64,000 nucleotides of DNA from Sphaerolaimus hirsutus (lineage: Eukaryota; Nematoda; Chromadorea; Monhysterida; Sphaerolaimidae). The notes under the pieces are model-generated. The model saw only the letters and a list, made by a program, of their open reading frames with translations, ran no database searches and was not told the origin of the DNA. Where the stretch lies: positions 27,235,927-27,299,926 of the forward strand of contig OZ038451.1 in the NCBI GenBank assembly GCA_964036195.1. The letters are read 5' to 3'. This document shows positions 54,201-63,557 of this stretch, piece by piece. Positions within the stretch are counted from its first letter, which is position 1, and the number at the start of each line of letters is the position of its first letter. The position numbers were made by a program, and so were the translations under genes.

Positions 54201-56962
54201 GATGTCTTTCTAACAACCCCCCTTACAAGACACCAGTGGGGCAGCCTGCCAGCACCGCGCTACAGTATGCATTGCTGCATGTACACTTCTGCATTTTTTT
54301 AAACAACCCAAGTGTCCCAAACAAATTTGCCACCCAACTGCAATTCAAAAAATGTTGTGAGAACATACCTTATTGAAAATTGAGTCAGATTTGAACCCTA
54401 GTTCTGCTCGTCAAAATTTTTTCAGTGGGGTACCCACTTCATCCCATAAACAGCAGACCGAAAATTTCACTTTAAACCAACTTTTAGTTTCACACTTAAA
54501 AAGTTGGTTTACAAAGTTCACTAGGGAAGTGTCCAAGGTTCAAAGTTACGTAAACAACATGACCTCTAAATTGCCTCCATAAGGCAATTTATTTGGGGTG
54601 AATATTATGATGTCAAAATCACATCATCACAGGAACAAAATTTGACAAAATTTCCACTTTTTCATTCACCCCAAATAAATTTCCTTATGCAAGCATTTTA
54701 GAGGTTATGTTGTTTACATAACTTTGAACCTTAGACCCTCCCCTAGTGAACTTTGTAAACCAACTTTTTAAGTGTGAAACAAAAAATTTGTTAAAAGTGA
54801 AATTTTCAATTTGCTGATTATGGGACGGGGTGGTTGCCCTACTGAAAAAATTTTTTAATGAGCAGAACTAAGGTTAAATCATATTCAATTTTATATCAGG
54901 CATGTTCTCACAACATTGTTTTATAATGCAGTTGGGTGGCGAACTTGTTTGGGAGACTTGGATTGTTTGAAAAAATGAGCAATTTGATATGCGGTGACCC
55001 ATCCTGTAGTGGGTCATCGGCGGCCACCCACTGGTGTATTGTGAGGGGGGTGGTTTGCAAGACATCCCCCAAATTTCAGCTTTCTATCGCCCTCACAGCT
55101 GGAGATATGGCTCTCGAAGCGTAGCTAATCAAGTGGGTGGTGAACTTGTTTGGGACACCGAAAAAGCCACAAAAAATGTTTGCATATAGGGCGACCCACC
55201 CTGAGTGAGTCGCCGCACCTTCCCCCATTGATACGGAGTAGCGGGGTGTTAGGACTATATACCCAACGAATATTAGCTTTATACAACTCCCATAGCCAGA
55301 GATATTGCAACTGAAGTGAAATAAAAAAATGGGTGGTGAACTTGTCCGGGAAGGTGTTTACATAGCAACCAATGTCACAAGTCTACATAAAAAAAATTTT
55401 GTATTCATCTGTACGCTTTTAGCGTGCACATTGTTTTATGGCCTTGCATCCAAGATTTTAGATTTTTTGTAATTTTTTTGTAAAATATTTGTAAAATTTT
55501 TGTAAAATGGTTTCATTTTATTTTATTAATGACATTTCTGAATAAAATAAAATAAACTGAAACATGAATAAAATAAAAATAAAATACAATTTTAATAAAA
55601 ATAAAATACAATTTTAGTAAAAAGAATTTTACTAAAACCAACCATGGTCATGGATGTAATGCATATTTTTCCTGACTAGTGAGACCGAAAACGATGCATT
55701 TCTGTCAACTGAAAACTGATTTTTTGTAGTTGACCGCCAGCTCAGTTAACCAGTGATCAACTCAATACTTCCGGTTTTTAATCCGTTTACGTAGGCATGT
55801 ATTCGTTTTATAATATTCAGGCCAATCATTTGCGGCTGTCACTTCCGAAGGTCTTCTCGTTTATGGCACTCAGAAACAATTATTGTTTGAGCCGTTTGAT
55901 CTGAATCTTACGGTAACGCCCCGCAGTGTGATGGACGCTATTGAGAGAAGAGAATTTGGTTGGCTTTTGGTTGTTGGTATCGGAGTGGGACACCATGTTT
56001 CCTCAAGATCCCCCAGGGAGGTTAATTCCTTGCTACTTCAAAGGGGTTGGGGTTAATTCGAAGGGTTCTTTTGCTATAATTTTTGTTTAGGATCGTAGTA
56101 AAGAATCGGTTTTACATACCAAATACAGGTTATAAATGTTACCAAACAGGATAGGTAAGTAGTTAAGTGACAAGTAAAGTTTATCGCTGAGTAAAGTGTT
56201 TATTTTGTGAAACTACATTTTATTAAATTTTCTTTTTAACAGATTTTCAAAGATTACATTTTATAATTTTCGCTCAAAATCACCCGTTTTTCGAACGCTA
56301 GTCCCCTTGCAGGTCAGGCGATCAGTGACGCGTTGCGTCTGAACGACAAGGAGCTGATCGGCGGCGCCGTGCACTCGGTGCCCTCCGAGCAGATACCTCT
56401 GCACGCCGCCAATTTGGACATTCGATTCGCTATCGGACTCTTGCGTTGGCTCGCTGCCAATTTCGCTTGTGAGTTAGCGGGTTGGATTGGGCCAGACTCT
56501 GAAAATGTAAAATGTAGAGTTTCCTTGATGAAAATAGCTAAGAGAGGACAATGGAAGTCACGCGATGGCCCTGGGCACACTAGTCGGGTGTCAACCAGAT
56601 TTTAGTTGACGGGTCGCCGAACGATTTTCAAATGCACAGACCGATGCAATATTGATTCCTTTACGACATTGCGGCACGTGCACTTGAAAAATGTCGTGCT
56701 ACCCGTCAACTAAAATCTAAATTGACATGGAAACCTGTTGACACCCAGTGTGTACAATACAAATCAGCCACAAAAAATGTAATCCAATCCAAAATCAAAC
56801 CTCCCCCCAGCGACCCCCCACATTGAATTCGATTGCCTCTGGCTGCGCTGCGTGCTGCGGGCGCATATTGCAGCAGTATTGAAAACCAGCACTTGTCTTA
56901 CTGCAAAATTCATCGGTGTTTATGAACTGGCAAAACGAGCAGTTACCGCAGGGCGTGTTTAA
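45237..56962 (+). CDS. PWP2: Periodic tryptophan protein 2 (UTP1), SSU processome WD-repeat protein
   Basis: The 18 exons are 45237-45254, 45350-45462, 45684-45778, 46110-46356, 46754-46892, 47181-47314, 47395-47527, 47834-48011, 48553-48647, 49024-49154, 49428-49575, 50011-50232, 51426-51544, 52095-52236, 53096-53312, 55821-55958, 56313-56468 and 56811-56962. Together they give 2577 nt: 858 codons plus TAA. Every intron is GT-AG and every phase closes. PWP2 is a UTP-B complex subunit that helps fold pre-18S rRNA in the nucleolus. Diagnostic stretches include FSNLLGTVYRRGNVDFMPDG near the N-terminus, VVWEWQSESFVMKQQG (about 340), GTVKACDLKRYRNFRTL (about 420), RNRMNEFG (about 645) and GLLVYGT..LLFEPFDL (about 720). 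The family layout is two WD40 propellers (about 7-700) and a Utp12-type helical C-terminus (about 740-858). It is about 60 residues shorter than the human protein (919): the acidic insert after about residue 215 and the C-terminal tail are reduced. No TATA box is evident. The C-terminal end in exon 18 is the least certain point. Confidence 0.95.
48048..48297. mobile_element. MITE with TATACTCGG-type termini, copy 2 (PWP2 intron 8)
   Basis: TATACTCCAGTTACTTTACA on the left and CAGAGTATCATGTCCGCCGA on the right, with inverted inner arms around AAATCGCATG. Same family as 8087-8336. Confidence 0.7.
50301..50977 (+). mobile_element. hAT-like element, family N1 (PWP2 intron 12)
   Basis: Tips TGGGGTTGG and CCAACCCTA are flanked by an exact 8-bp duplication GTCCCGCA (50293-50300 and 50978-50985). 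Sub-terminal zones are AAAACGTTTTTTT runs facing each other; a GCGCGCAAGCGCGC palindrome lies at about 50443. It has no transposase. It is the best-preserved member of the family, with relatives at 1780, 57230 and 63558. Confidence 0.85.
51600..51800. mobile_element. TGTCATG inverted element (PWP2 intron 13)
   Basis: AAAGTGTAAAGTAAAGTGTC repeats face inverted ACATTTTACATGGCATTTGT, ending at CACTTTACAGGGCTTTGGAC. Same family as 14990-15372. Confidence 0.55.
52281..52783. mobile_element. hAT-like element with GATAGATAGCTGAGCGG repeats (PWP2 intron 14)
   Basis: Tips CAGGGGTCTCC and GGAGACCCCTG are exact inverses. Flanking 8-mers GATAAAAA and ATTAAAAA are similar but not identical. The interior has GGATAGATAGATAGCTGAGC units and G-runs. 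No ORF. Confidence 0.65.
53436..55646. mobile_element. hAT-like element, CAGGGTTGG family (PWP2 intron 15), with nested foldback
   Basis: Starts CAGGGTTGGCAAAATCTCAG, ends TACTAAAACCAACCATG, and is flanked by an exact 8-bp duplication GTCATGGA (53428-53435 and 55647-55654). The A/T-rich arms match 11446-12487 and 9222-15582. The foldback at 53909-55359 is inserted inside. It accounts for most of the 2.5-kb intron. Confidence 0.85.
53909..55359. mobile_element. Large foldback element, arms of about 700 bp
   Basis: The left arm starts AAACACCTTCCCGGACAAGT and the right arm ends ACTTGTCCGGGAAGGTGTTT. Internal landmarks recur inverted, for example CAAGTTCACCACCCACTTGA on the left and TCAAGTGGGTGGTGAACTTG on the right. 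The centre is near 54600. A solitary end of the same family is at about 58640-58690. No recognised protein. Confidence 0.8.
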
Positions 56963-57229
56963 ATGTTGTACATGGCGCGCGCCAGTGATTGTAATTCCGC
57001 GGCACGCATTTTTTCATTGAATTGCTGCACGCTGGGAACCAAAAATGCCTAAATTTCGGTCGCAATCAACGCAGCGCGAGCACCTAGCCGTGTTACCAGC
57101 TGAATTTGAGGGTATTTCGTGTATAACACCCCCTGACCTAACACCCGGGTGTTATACAAGTTTTAAAAAATGGTTGCTGGAAAGGGTCTGAAATTTGTAT
57201 AGCACCCGGGTGCTTTACACGGAGAAATA

Positions 57230-57759
57230 CGGTACCTCAATATTATATACTACACCGACATATGACGGTTTATTAACCCGTGGTAGCATATATAAACGGA
57301 TACTTTGATACTATACTCGGCGTACATGATACTCTGCCGTCGCACTGATTTATGTCTCGTGTTGGAAGCGTGCCAATGATTGTTAAGTCATGCGATTTCC
57401 GTAAAAAGATGAAAAAAATTCATCGACGTGAATATGTTAATAAATAACATTATAACAACAATCAATTTTGTCATCTTTTTATGAAACTCGCACGCGCTAG
57501 CCATCGTTGGCACACTTCCAGCGGAAACCACGCGTGCAGGGTGTAAAGTAACCGGAGTATAACAATGCCACAAAACTAATGAAAACAACCACCAATGTCA
57601 ATTTGTGTGTGAAATTGCGCGCTTGCGCGCAAAAATTTTGCAAAATACCTAGTGCTTAGTACTAAAAATTTCGGTCGATGTTTTTAAAAAAAAACATTTC
57701 AGACGTCATGTTTTTTTTTAAACGTTTAAAAAAAACATCGGCCAACCCTAATACGGGGC
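57230..57759 (-). mobile_element. hAT-like element, family N1, inverted copy interrupted by a MITE
   Basis: Reads as the reverse of 50301-50620, ending ACATCGGCCAACCCTA. A TATACTCGG MITE is inserted at 57313-57561. The other terminus is missing. The copy contains the conserved GCGCGCTTGCGCGC palindrome at about 57617. Confidence 0.7.
57313..57561. mobile_element. MITE with TATACTCGG termini, copy 3
   Basis: TATACTCGGCGTACATGATA to ACTTTA/GTAACCGGAGTATA with inverted inner arms; opposite orientation to copy 1. An AATAAA at about 57439 lies inside and could serve the upstream PWP2 transcript, but that is only a possibility. Confidence 0.7.
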
Positions 57760-57876
57760 CCCAAATTTTGACCCCTATAGCTGCGGAAAGGAGTTATGGC
57801 GCTGGCGCCATTCGTAGGCGCTACGCCATGACGTGATTGGCGTTGGGAATGGCGCCTAAGTTTACTATGTATGACT

Positions 57877-58119
57877 TAATGGCGCACCGCACACTGCAAA
57901 GTGTAACGGGAAGTTCGGACGATTTTTGCATGGGTGGAATTCAAAGGCGGAATTATAAAAGAGGGGTGGAATTAAAAATCGTCCGAACCGACCCAAATTT
58001 CAGTGGTTTTTTAGATGTGTCGTAAATAAAATCGTCCGAACTGACTTTATAATTCGGCCCGGGCGGAAATTAAAACGTCCGGACCCGATCGTTACACTTT
58101 GCAGTGTGCGGTGCGCCAT
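57877..58119. mobile_element. Foldback MITE with TTCGGACG/CGTCCGAA arms, copy 2
   Basis: TAATGGCGCACCGCACACTG to CAGTGTGCGGTGCGCCATA, with the same internal TCGTCCGAACCGACCC as the copy at 44615-44857. Confidence 0.7.
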
Positions 58120-60419
58120 ATATTTTTACCTAAAATTATGATAATTGACACAACATTTTTGAATTTGTAATAGTTTTTACGCTTCGGAAGCATACATCAG
58201 CATGATAGAGGTACTGACGTGCGGAAATGCGCGCTCGCGCGCAAAAATTTTTCATATCACACACAAAATCGCTTTGGAAATGTGCCAACATCTGGCATCT
58301 TCTCTGTCCGGCCCGGGAAGGGGGGGGCGGCTGCCCCCCCTGGCTACGCGCTAGATTCTACTTTCCGTCCGGCTTGGCACGCTGCCCGCTTGCGCTTGGG
58401 AAGGTTTTTAGGCATTGACCCCGCCTTGATGATGAACTCAGGTAGGGGTCGGCGGCGGAATGGATCAAAGGTTGAACGCCATGGGATTAACTCTGGACTC
58501 ACTCGAGATTATTGCTCAGATTGAGTGTGGTGGCTTTAATTGGTGTGTGTAAATACTTATACTTGGCAATATTTGATGTGCTCTGCTGTGATGACAAAGT
58601 TTCAGCACTATAACCTCACCATACACCGAAATATAGCTTCCGAAGTGAAATAAAAAAATGGATGGCTAACTTGACCGGGAAGGTGTTTATGATAAGAACA
58701 AGTTTACTTCGTTTTTTTACATGCAATTTTAATTCTCACTCTTCAAATGTTTTTTTTACATATCCACTTCCGTCAAAATTGTGTAGATGTATTTATAAAA
58801 TGTATTTTTGTGAAAGTCTGAATTCACCACTGTCAACTATCTATTCTGATGTAAACTTTGAATGATGTAACAAAAAACGGGAATGATCTAAGCTAAATGT
58901 ATGCTTAATCCGATCGCATTCAGCCTTTGATCCATTCCGCACAAAATTGTTGGCATGAAAAGTGTCGATTCAATCGGCGCAATTAAATACGCGTGCAGTG
59001 TGGGGGTCGTGTTTTTCATTAGAAGTCAACCACATGCGTGCAATGGGAGGATACTGTAAGGAATCTCTGCGTAGCGTATCTTTATTCATGTACCTATCCG
59101 TATCCACTTTGCGGGATACAGAAAACTTTCAATGTAGCCATAGGAATCTCGAATGTACCTATGTGTATCCTACCTCGATGTGTGTAACCTGAACCAGAAG
59201 TGTGCACGTGGTTAGATCAAATTTCTGTGGGATTAGAAAGTTCTAATGTTTTCAAATGTTCTAGCACCATGTTTTCAAATGAATATTGAAATGAAATTTG
59301 AAAAAATATTATGAATAATTTTTTTAATTCCCTACCCGGAATGCAACCCGCAATTAGACCCAGGATTATACATCTCAATTCAGGATTACAGGCAATATTT
59401 GAAATTGAAAAAAAATATATATATATAATTAATTGCCTTACACAGAACTTGATCCGCAACTGGACCCAGAATCGCATACCATTGTTGCACAAATATTCTT
59501 GTGCCACTGATAGAGTATTATGTTTCATAGTGTTATGAGGCAGTGGAACAGATTCGAACATGACATTTGTGAGTGTGTGTGTCTGGTGGATATGCAACCG
59601 GAAATGCTTTTTTGCGCCAATTAATGTGTGTACTGTAAAGAACCCATCATGTACATATAGGAATCCTAATTGGGTTCTTTACAGTACAGATTCCTTACAC
59701 GCAGATTCCTTACAGGAATCTACCCGTGCAATTTGGTCAGCAGACGCGACTCTTTAAAAAAAACTTCCCGCGTGCAACCCAAGCCAAGCCATAGGCCGGA
59801 CGGAAAATACAGTCAATCGGCTACGCTACTGAGAATAATAGCATCGCAATGCGAACAAAAACGGACACCTTTCAAAAAGCTGATTCCATCAAGCAGTAAA
59901 TGTAAAACTGTTCGGTCCATCCTTGTTCCATTACCACTTGAATTAGTGGTGGTAAATCAGCCGTGTTAAATAAATGGCGCCGAGCGCCAGCGCAGCGGCG
60001 GCATTGAAATAATAAAGGAAAAATGGCGCTGACGCCAGCGGCGCCATAAATAATTGTCGGCGTTGATATCTCTAAGGACCCGATAATTTTTTTGCGGAAT
60101 TTGACTGAAGCGCAGCCCTATAGCAAAATTAATTTCACTACTCCATGCACCATTTGATCACAAAATATCATAACTCTAGGCATTCGTTTTATGGCCTTTG
60201 TAGTTCCCCACTCAACCCGCAAAAACAGCTGAGCTAAACCCAGATCTTCAGTGCGCATTTCGTAAAATGCAAATTTCACTTGTTTGCTCACATTTTTTTC
60301 TGGCAAATAGAATTTTTAGTGCGCGGCCGAGTTTACGGCATGAATACATAAATTTCCGGTGCCATTTTCTATTTTCGCGTGTTGTCATGGACAACGCGTG
60401 ATTTAAAAGTTCTGTTATT
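58120..60419. other. Intergenic region with repeat fragments, no gene recognised
   Basis: Holds a GCGCGCTCGCGCGC palindrome (58229), a solitary foldback end (58640-58690), short direct repeats of CAGATTCCTTACA near 59685-59720 and GGCGCC-rich patches near 57800-57860 and 59975-60050. The open frames are short and resemble no known family. Confidence 0.45.
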
Positions 60420-60592
60420 TACCACTCCCAGATCCTGTAAAAGTTCAAGAGTCATAAAAAGTGTCAGAAGTAATGTAAAATGATCTGTAAAACGGCTATA
60501 TTTGACAGGGCATTTTACATGTCATTTTACATGACTTTGACACTTTACATCACACTTGACATTTTACAGTGTCTGGGAGTGGCACCCGGGCG
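60420..60592. mobile_element. TGTCATG-type MITE with GGGAGTGG termini
   Basis: Left end CCACTCCCAGATCCTGTAAA and right end TTTTACAGTGTCTGGGAGTGG are inverted. The interior is ATTTTACATGTCATTTTACA-type repeats. A compact 170-bp form of the family seen at 14990-15372. Confidence 0.7.
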
Positions 60593-60820
60593 CCACTCTG
60601 TTCCCTCTCGTGCAGTGATGAATCACTATTTGCTGACGGTGTGAACCACGATTTTAGATGTTGCACCACTAGTTTTGCATCACACCAAAAACATTTTCAC
60701 AGTTCTGCAGGCCTCCCAGAGACTGCTATACCCATCAAAATATAAATATTTACGTGGATTCATATTTACTAATTTACTAATTTATTTATTCATTTACGTG
60801 GATAAATATTCAGCATCGAA

Positions 60821-60931
60821 ATGACTATTTCAGAGGATCAATGCATGGAATGCTCCACGCTTCCATGCAAAGATGTCACAGTTTATGCAGACAGAGCTGA
60901 GGTGAAGAGATTGCTCGCTACTGAGTTACAG
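60821..60931 (+). CDS. First coding exon of a DUF4140/DUF4139 (F37C4.5-like) protein
   Basis: ATG at 60821 opens 37 codons ending at CAG followed by the donor GTTTGA. The translation reads MTISEDQCMECSTLPCKDVT and continues VYADRAEVKRLLATELQ. The V-T-V-Y-x-D-R-A-E-V-x-R pattern is the characteristic start of the DUF4140 N-terminal domain found in the F37C4.5-like family, whose biochemical role is unknown. Later exons (the N-x-V-x-x-x-G-L strand and the DUF4139 part) were not found before the gap, so the gene probably continues beyond the window or is broken. The assignment rests on one short motif. Confidence 0.5.
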
Positions 60932-62146
60932 GTTTGATTTTTGGCAATTGATTTTGGCACGTTGCCAGCGGTTTGCAAAAGCCAGGATGTTGTTTCGGGG
61001 CTCTTGGGCACGCTGCCACTGTCGCAGAATAAATTTTGTGAAAGTGCCAAATTGCTCACGAGTTGGTTCTAGATAAACTGGTGGAACTTTTTAATGAGAA
61101 ATCAGGTACCTCATTTTTCATAACAATCTCACAGGGAAACGTGCAGCCCAATATGGCTGCCATTTGTTGTGGGGGTGCCCACAACATCTGCCTACATAAA
61201 TGCCAAGTGCCACCCCACGGCACCCCCCTGTTCTACTGCTACAGATAAAAGAAAAAAATTTGCCAATTTTTTCCCGGAAAATATAAATGAGAAATTTCAA
61301 AAAACCACACAAAATATTGCTGTAAAGTGTGCAGCGTTTTTTTGGTGTGCTGACAACACAAGTGATGAATACACTTGTGTTGGTGCTTTTTCAAAAAATA
61401 AAAATTCCTTGTGGCTTGCCCAAAGCCATCTTTTGACCCACTGGTAAGTAGTGGGTATATTTTGACCCCCAGCGCACACCCCCACACAAAAATAACCCCC
61501 AATATACAGTCATGTGCCACGAAGCCATGTCAACAATGATTTTAAACTTTGTGATTACCTAAATTGTGGTTGTTATTTAAAAAACTGTGATTTTTGATTT
61601 TCTGGACATGACCTCTTTATTTGTCTGGGCCAGTCACACTAGATACAAGGCACATTGCCCATCGGCCCCTATAGGTTTTTATCAGATAATTAGTGCCCAC
61701 ATTGAATGGGCACAAGTATTTTGTAATTTGCATCATGACACTGCAGGCGCTGGATGCGCTGTCACGCGAGTGCCCTCTTTACACAGGGCTGTTTTTATCA
61801 TTTGCTATAAAAAATACATAAGTGCAAAAACAGGGCCCAGGAGCAGCCATATGTTGCCCCTGACACTGAGCGAGCCAACTCTGGCCCCCATGTGCTCCAT
61901 AAATAGCTTGGGATAGTGGATTGTCCACTTTTTCAAACCTATGTTTTTCTCCAAAAAAAATTTTTATTTGATCAACAATGCCATCATCGTGTGGGGCTTC
62001 TGGGGTTTCTGAAGGGGTAGAAAAGTTGCACATACTTACACTCTACCAATGTCAAAAAAAACTTTTTTGTCTAAAGTGTCTAGAAAAAATTTTTTTAAAA
62101 ATTTAAATTTCATCAGGAACAAAAATTTGTATGGAATTCTCATTTA
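60932..62146. other. Region downstream of the DUF4140 exon; no further exon recognised
   Basis: AT-rich sequence. A possible small exon at 61063-61103 (VLDKLVELFNEKS then GTACCT) was not supported by family similarity. Confidence 0.35.
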
Positions 62147-62595
62147 CCGTATTGGCTTGTTTTGAGTGCCATGCTTGAATTGAGTGCCATGCTCGAATAC
62201 AGTGCCAGGGTAACCGCCTTATGAAACAATACAGTGCCATGCTTGAATTGAGTGCCCCCCACACCTAAGTAATAGAAGCAAACATGACGCGGGAAACGCA
62301 GTACGTTCAAAAACGTTACTGCATGCGAGTGGCTTCTGTTCTGTCGCTTCTGTTGTTAAAAAAATCCAGTCGTTCTTGTATCTAATTGACGCATCTGTTG
62401 CAATTACATCATAATTACGCAGCTGGAATCGATATGCGTACCAAAATATGTATATCGATGTCTATAATGGAATTGAAATGCCTTACCAAATAATACAGTA
62501 CCATGCTTGAATTGAGTGCCATGCTCGAATTGAGTGCCACTGTAAGGACGTTGTGAAAAAATACAGTGCCCGGGGTTCAAAACAAGCCAATACGG
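62147..62595. mobile_element. Mariner-type MITE with GAGTGCCATGCTTGAATT repeats
   Basis: TA, then CCGTATTGGCTTGTTTTGAG, to TCAAAACAAGCCAATACGG, then TA. Both sub-terminal zones contain AATTGAGTGCCATGCTCGAA repeats. The tip CCGTATT is shared with the C-rich MITE family, suggesting the same transposase type. Confidence 0.8.
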
Positions 62596-62689
62596 TATAT
62601 TTTCCAGAAAAAAATGATAAAAATTTTTTTTTCTGCACCAAGGGTGGCCTGAGGGGTGTGCCCCTTAGGGTATATATAGTGAACACTTG

Positions 62690-63541
62690 GGGCCAGATTT
62701 AATACTCCCTACAGATTTGTAGGGTAGGGCGTACGCCCGACAGATTCTTTAAAGTTTAGCCGCATCGACGCACATGCACCGAGAGCAAGGCGGTTCGTAA
62801 AATATACGAAACCATCCCTTAAGGTTGCCGATATTGCAATATGACGTATATCACTTCGATTTTGGCTCGGAAATCACGATTTCGTCATTTCTTGACCATC
62901 TGCCAATTCGTTTTTTATTTTATTTTGTCGGGCGGGTTACTCGCATAGGTCACGCTTTTGTGTAGTCAGGTGGTCACTTTTTTAGTGTTCACTGTCTGCA
63001 ACCGAAACCATGAGGGCAGCGACAAGAAAGAAATGCATGCACGAGCGTACAAAAGCGCGACTTATGCGAGTAACCCGCCCGACAAAATAAAATAAAAAAC
63101 GAATTGGCAGACGGTCAAGAAATGACGAAATCGTGATTTCCGAGCCAAAATCGAAGCGATATACGTTATATTGCAATATCGGCGACCTTAAGGGATAGTT
63201 TCGTGTATTTTACAAACCGCATTGCTCTCGGTGCATGTGCGTCGATGCGGCTGAACTTAGAAAAATCTATCGGGCGTACGCCCTACCCTACAAATCTGTA
63301 GNNNNNNNNNNNNNNNNNNNNNNNNNNNNNNNNNNNNNNNNNNNNNNNNNNNNNNNNNNNNNNNNNNNNNNNNNNNNNNNNNNNNNNNNNNNNNNNNNNN
63401 NNNNNNNNNNNNNNNNNNNNNNNNNNNNNNNNNNNNNNNNNNNNNNNNNNNNNNNNNNNNNNNNNNNNNNNNNNNNNNNNNNNNNNNNNNNNNNNNNNNN
63501 NCCCTACCCTACAAATCTGTAGGTAGTATTAAATCTGGCCC
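62690..63541. mobile_element. Large palindrome (foldback element) containing the assembly gap
   Basis: The left arm starts GGGCCAGATTTAATACTCCC and the right arm ends AGTATTAAATCTGGCCCC. Long inner arms match (for example CGGGCGGGTTACTCGCATA on the left; TATGCGAGTAACCCGCCCG on the right), with an approximately 90-bp centre near 62960-63055. The 200 N (63302-63501) fall in the right arm. Confidence 0.8.
63302..63501. other. Assembly gap (200 N)
   Basis: Exactly 200 unknown bases. The sequence before the gap ends with CCCTACCCTACAAATCTGTA then G, and the sequence after it begins with the same bases, so the true gap may be zero. Confidence 0.95.
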
Positions 63542-63557
63542 CAGAGGTCACCCTTAG

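Noticed and set aside
58219-58524. 101-residue Arg/Gly-rich frame
   Set aside because: Spans repeat-derived GCGCGC and G/C-run sequence with no domain and no splice context.
61063-61103. Possible exon VLDKLVELFNEKS with donor GTACCT
   Set aside because: No convincing acceptor and no fit to the DUF4140 domain that should follow the exon at 60821-60931.
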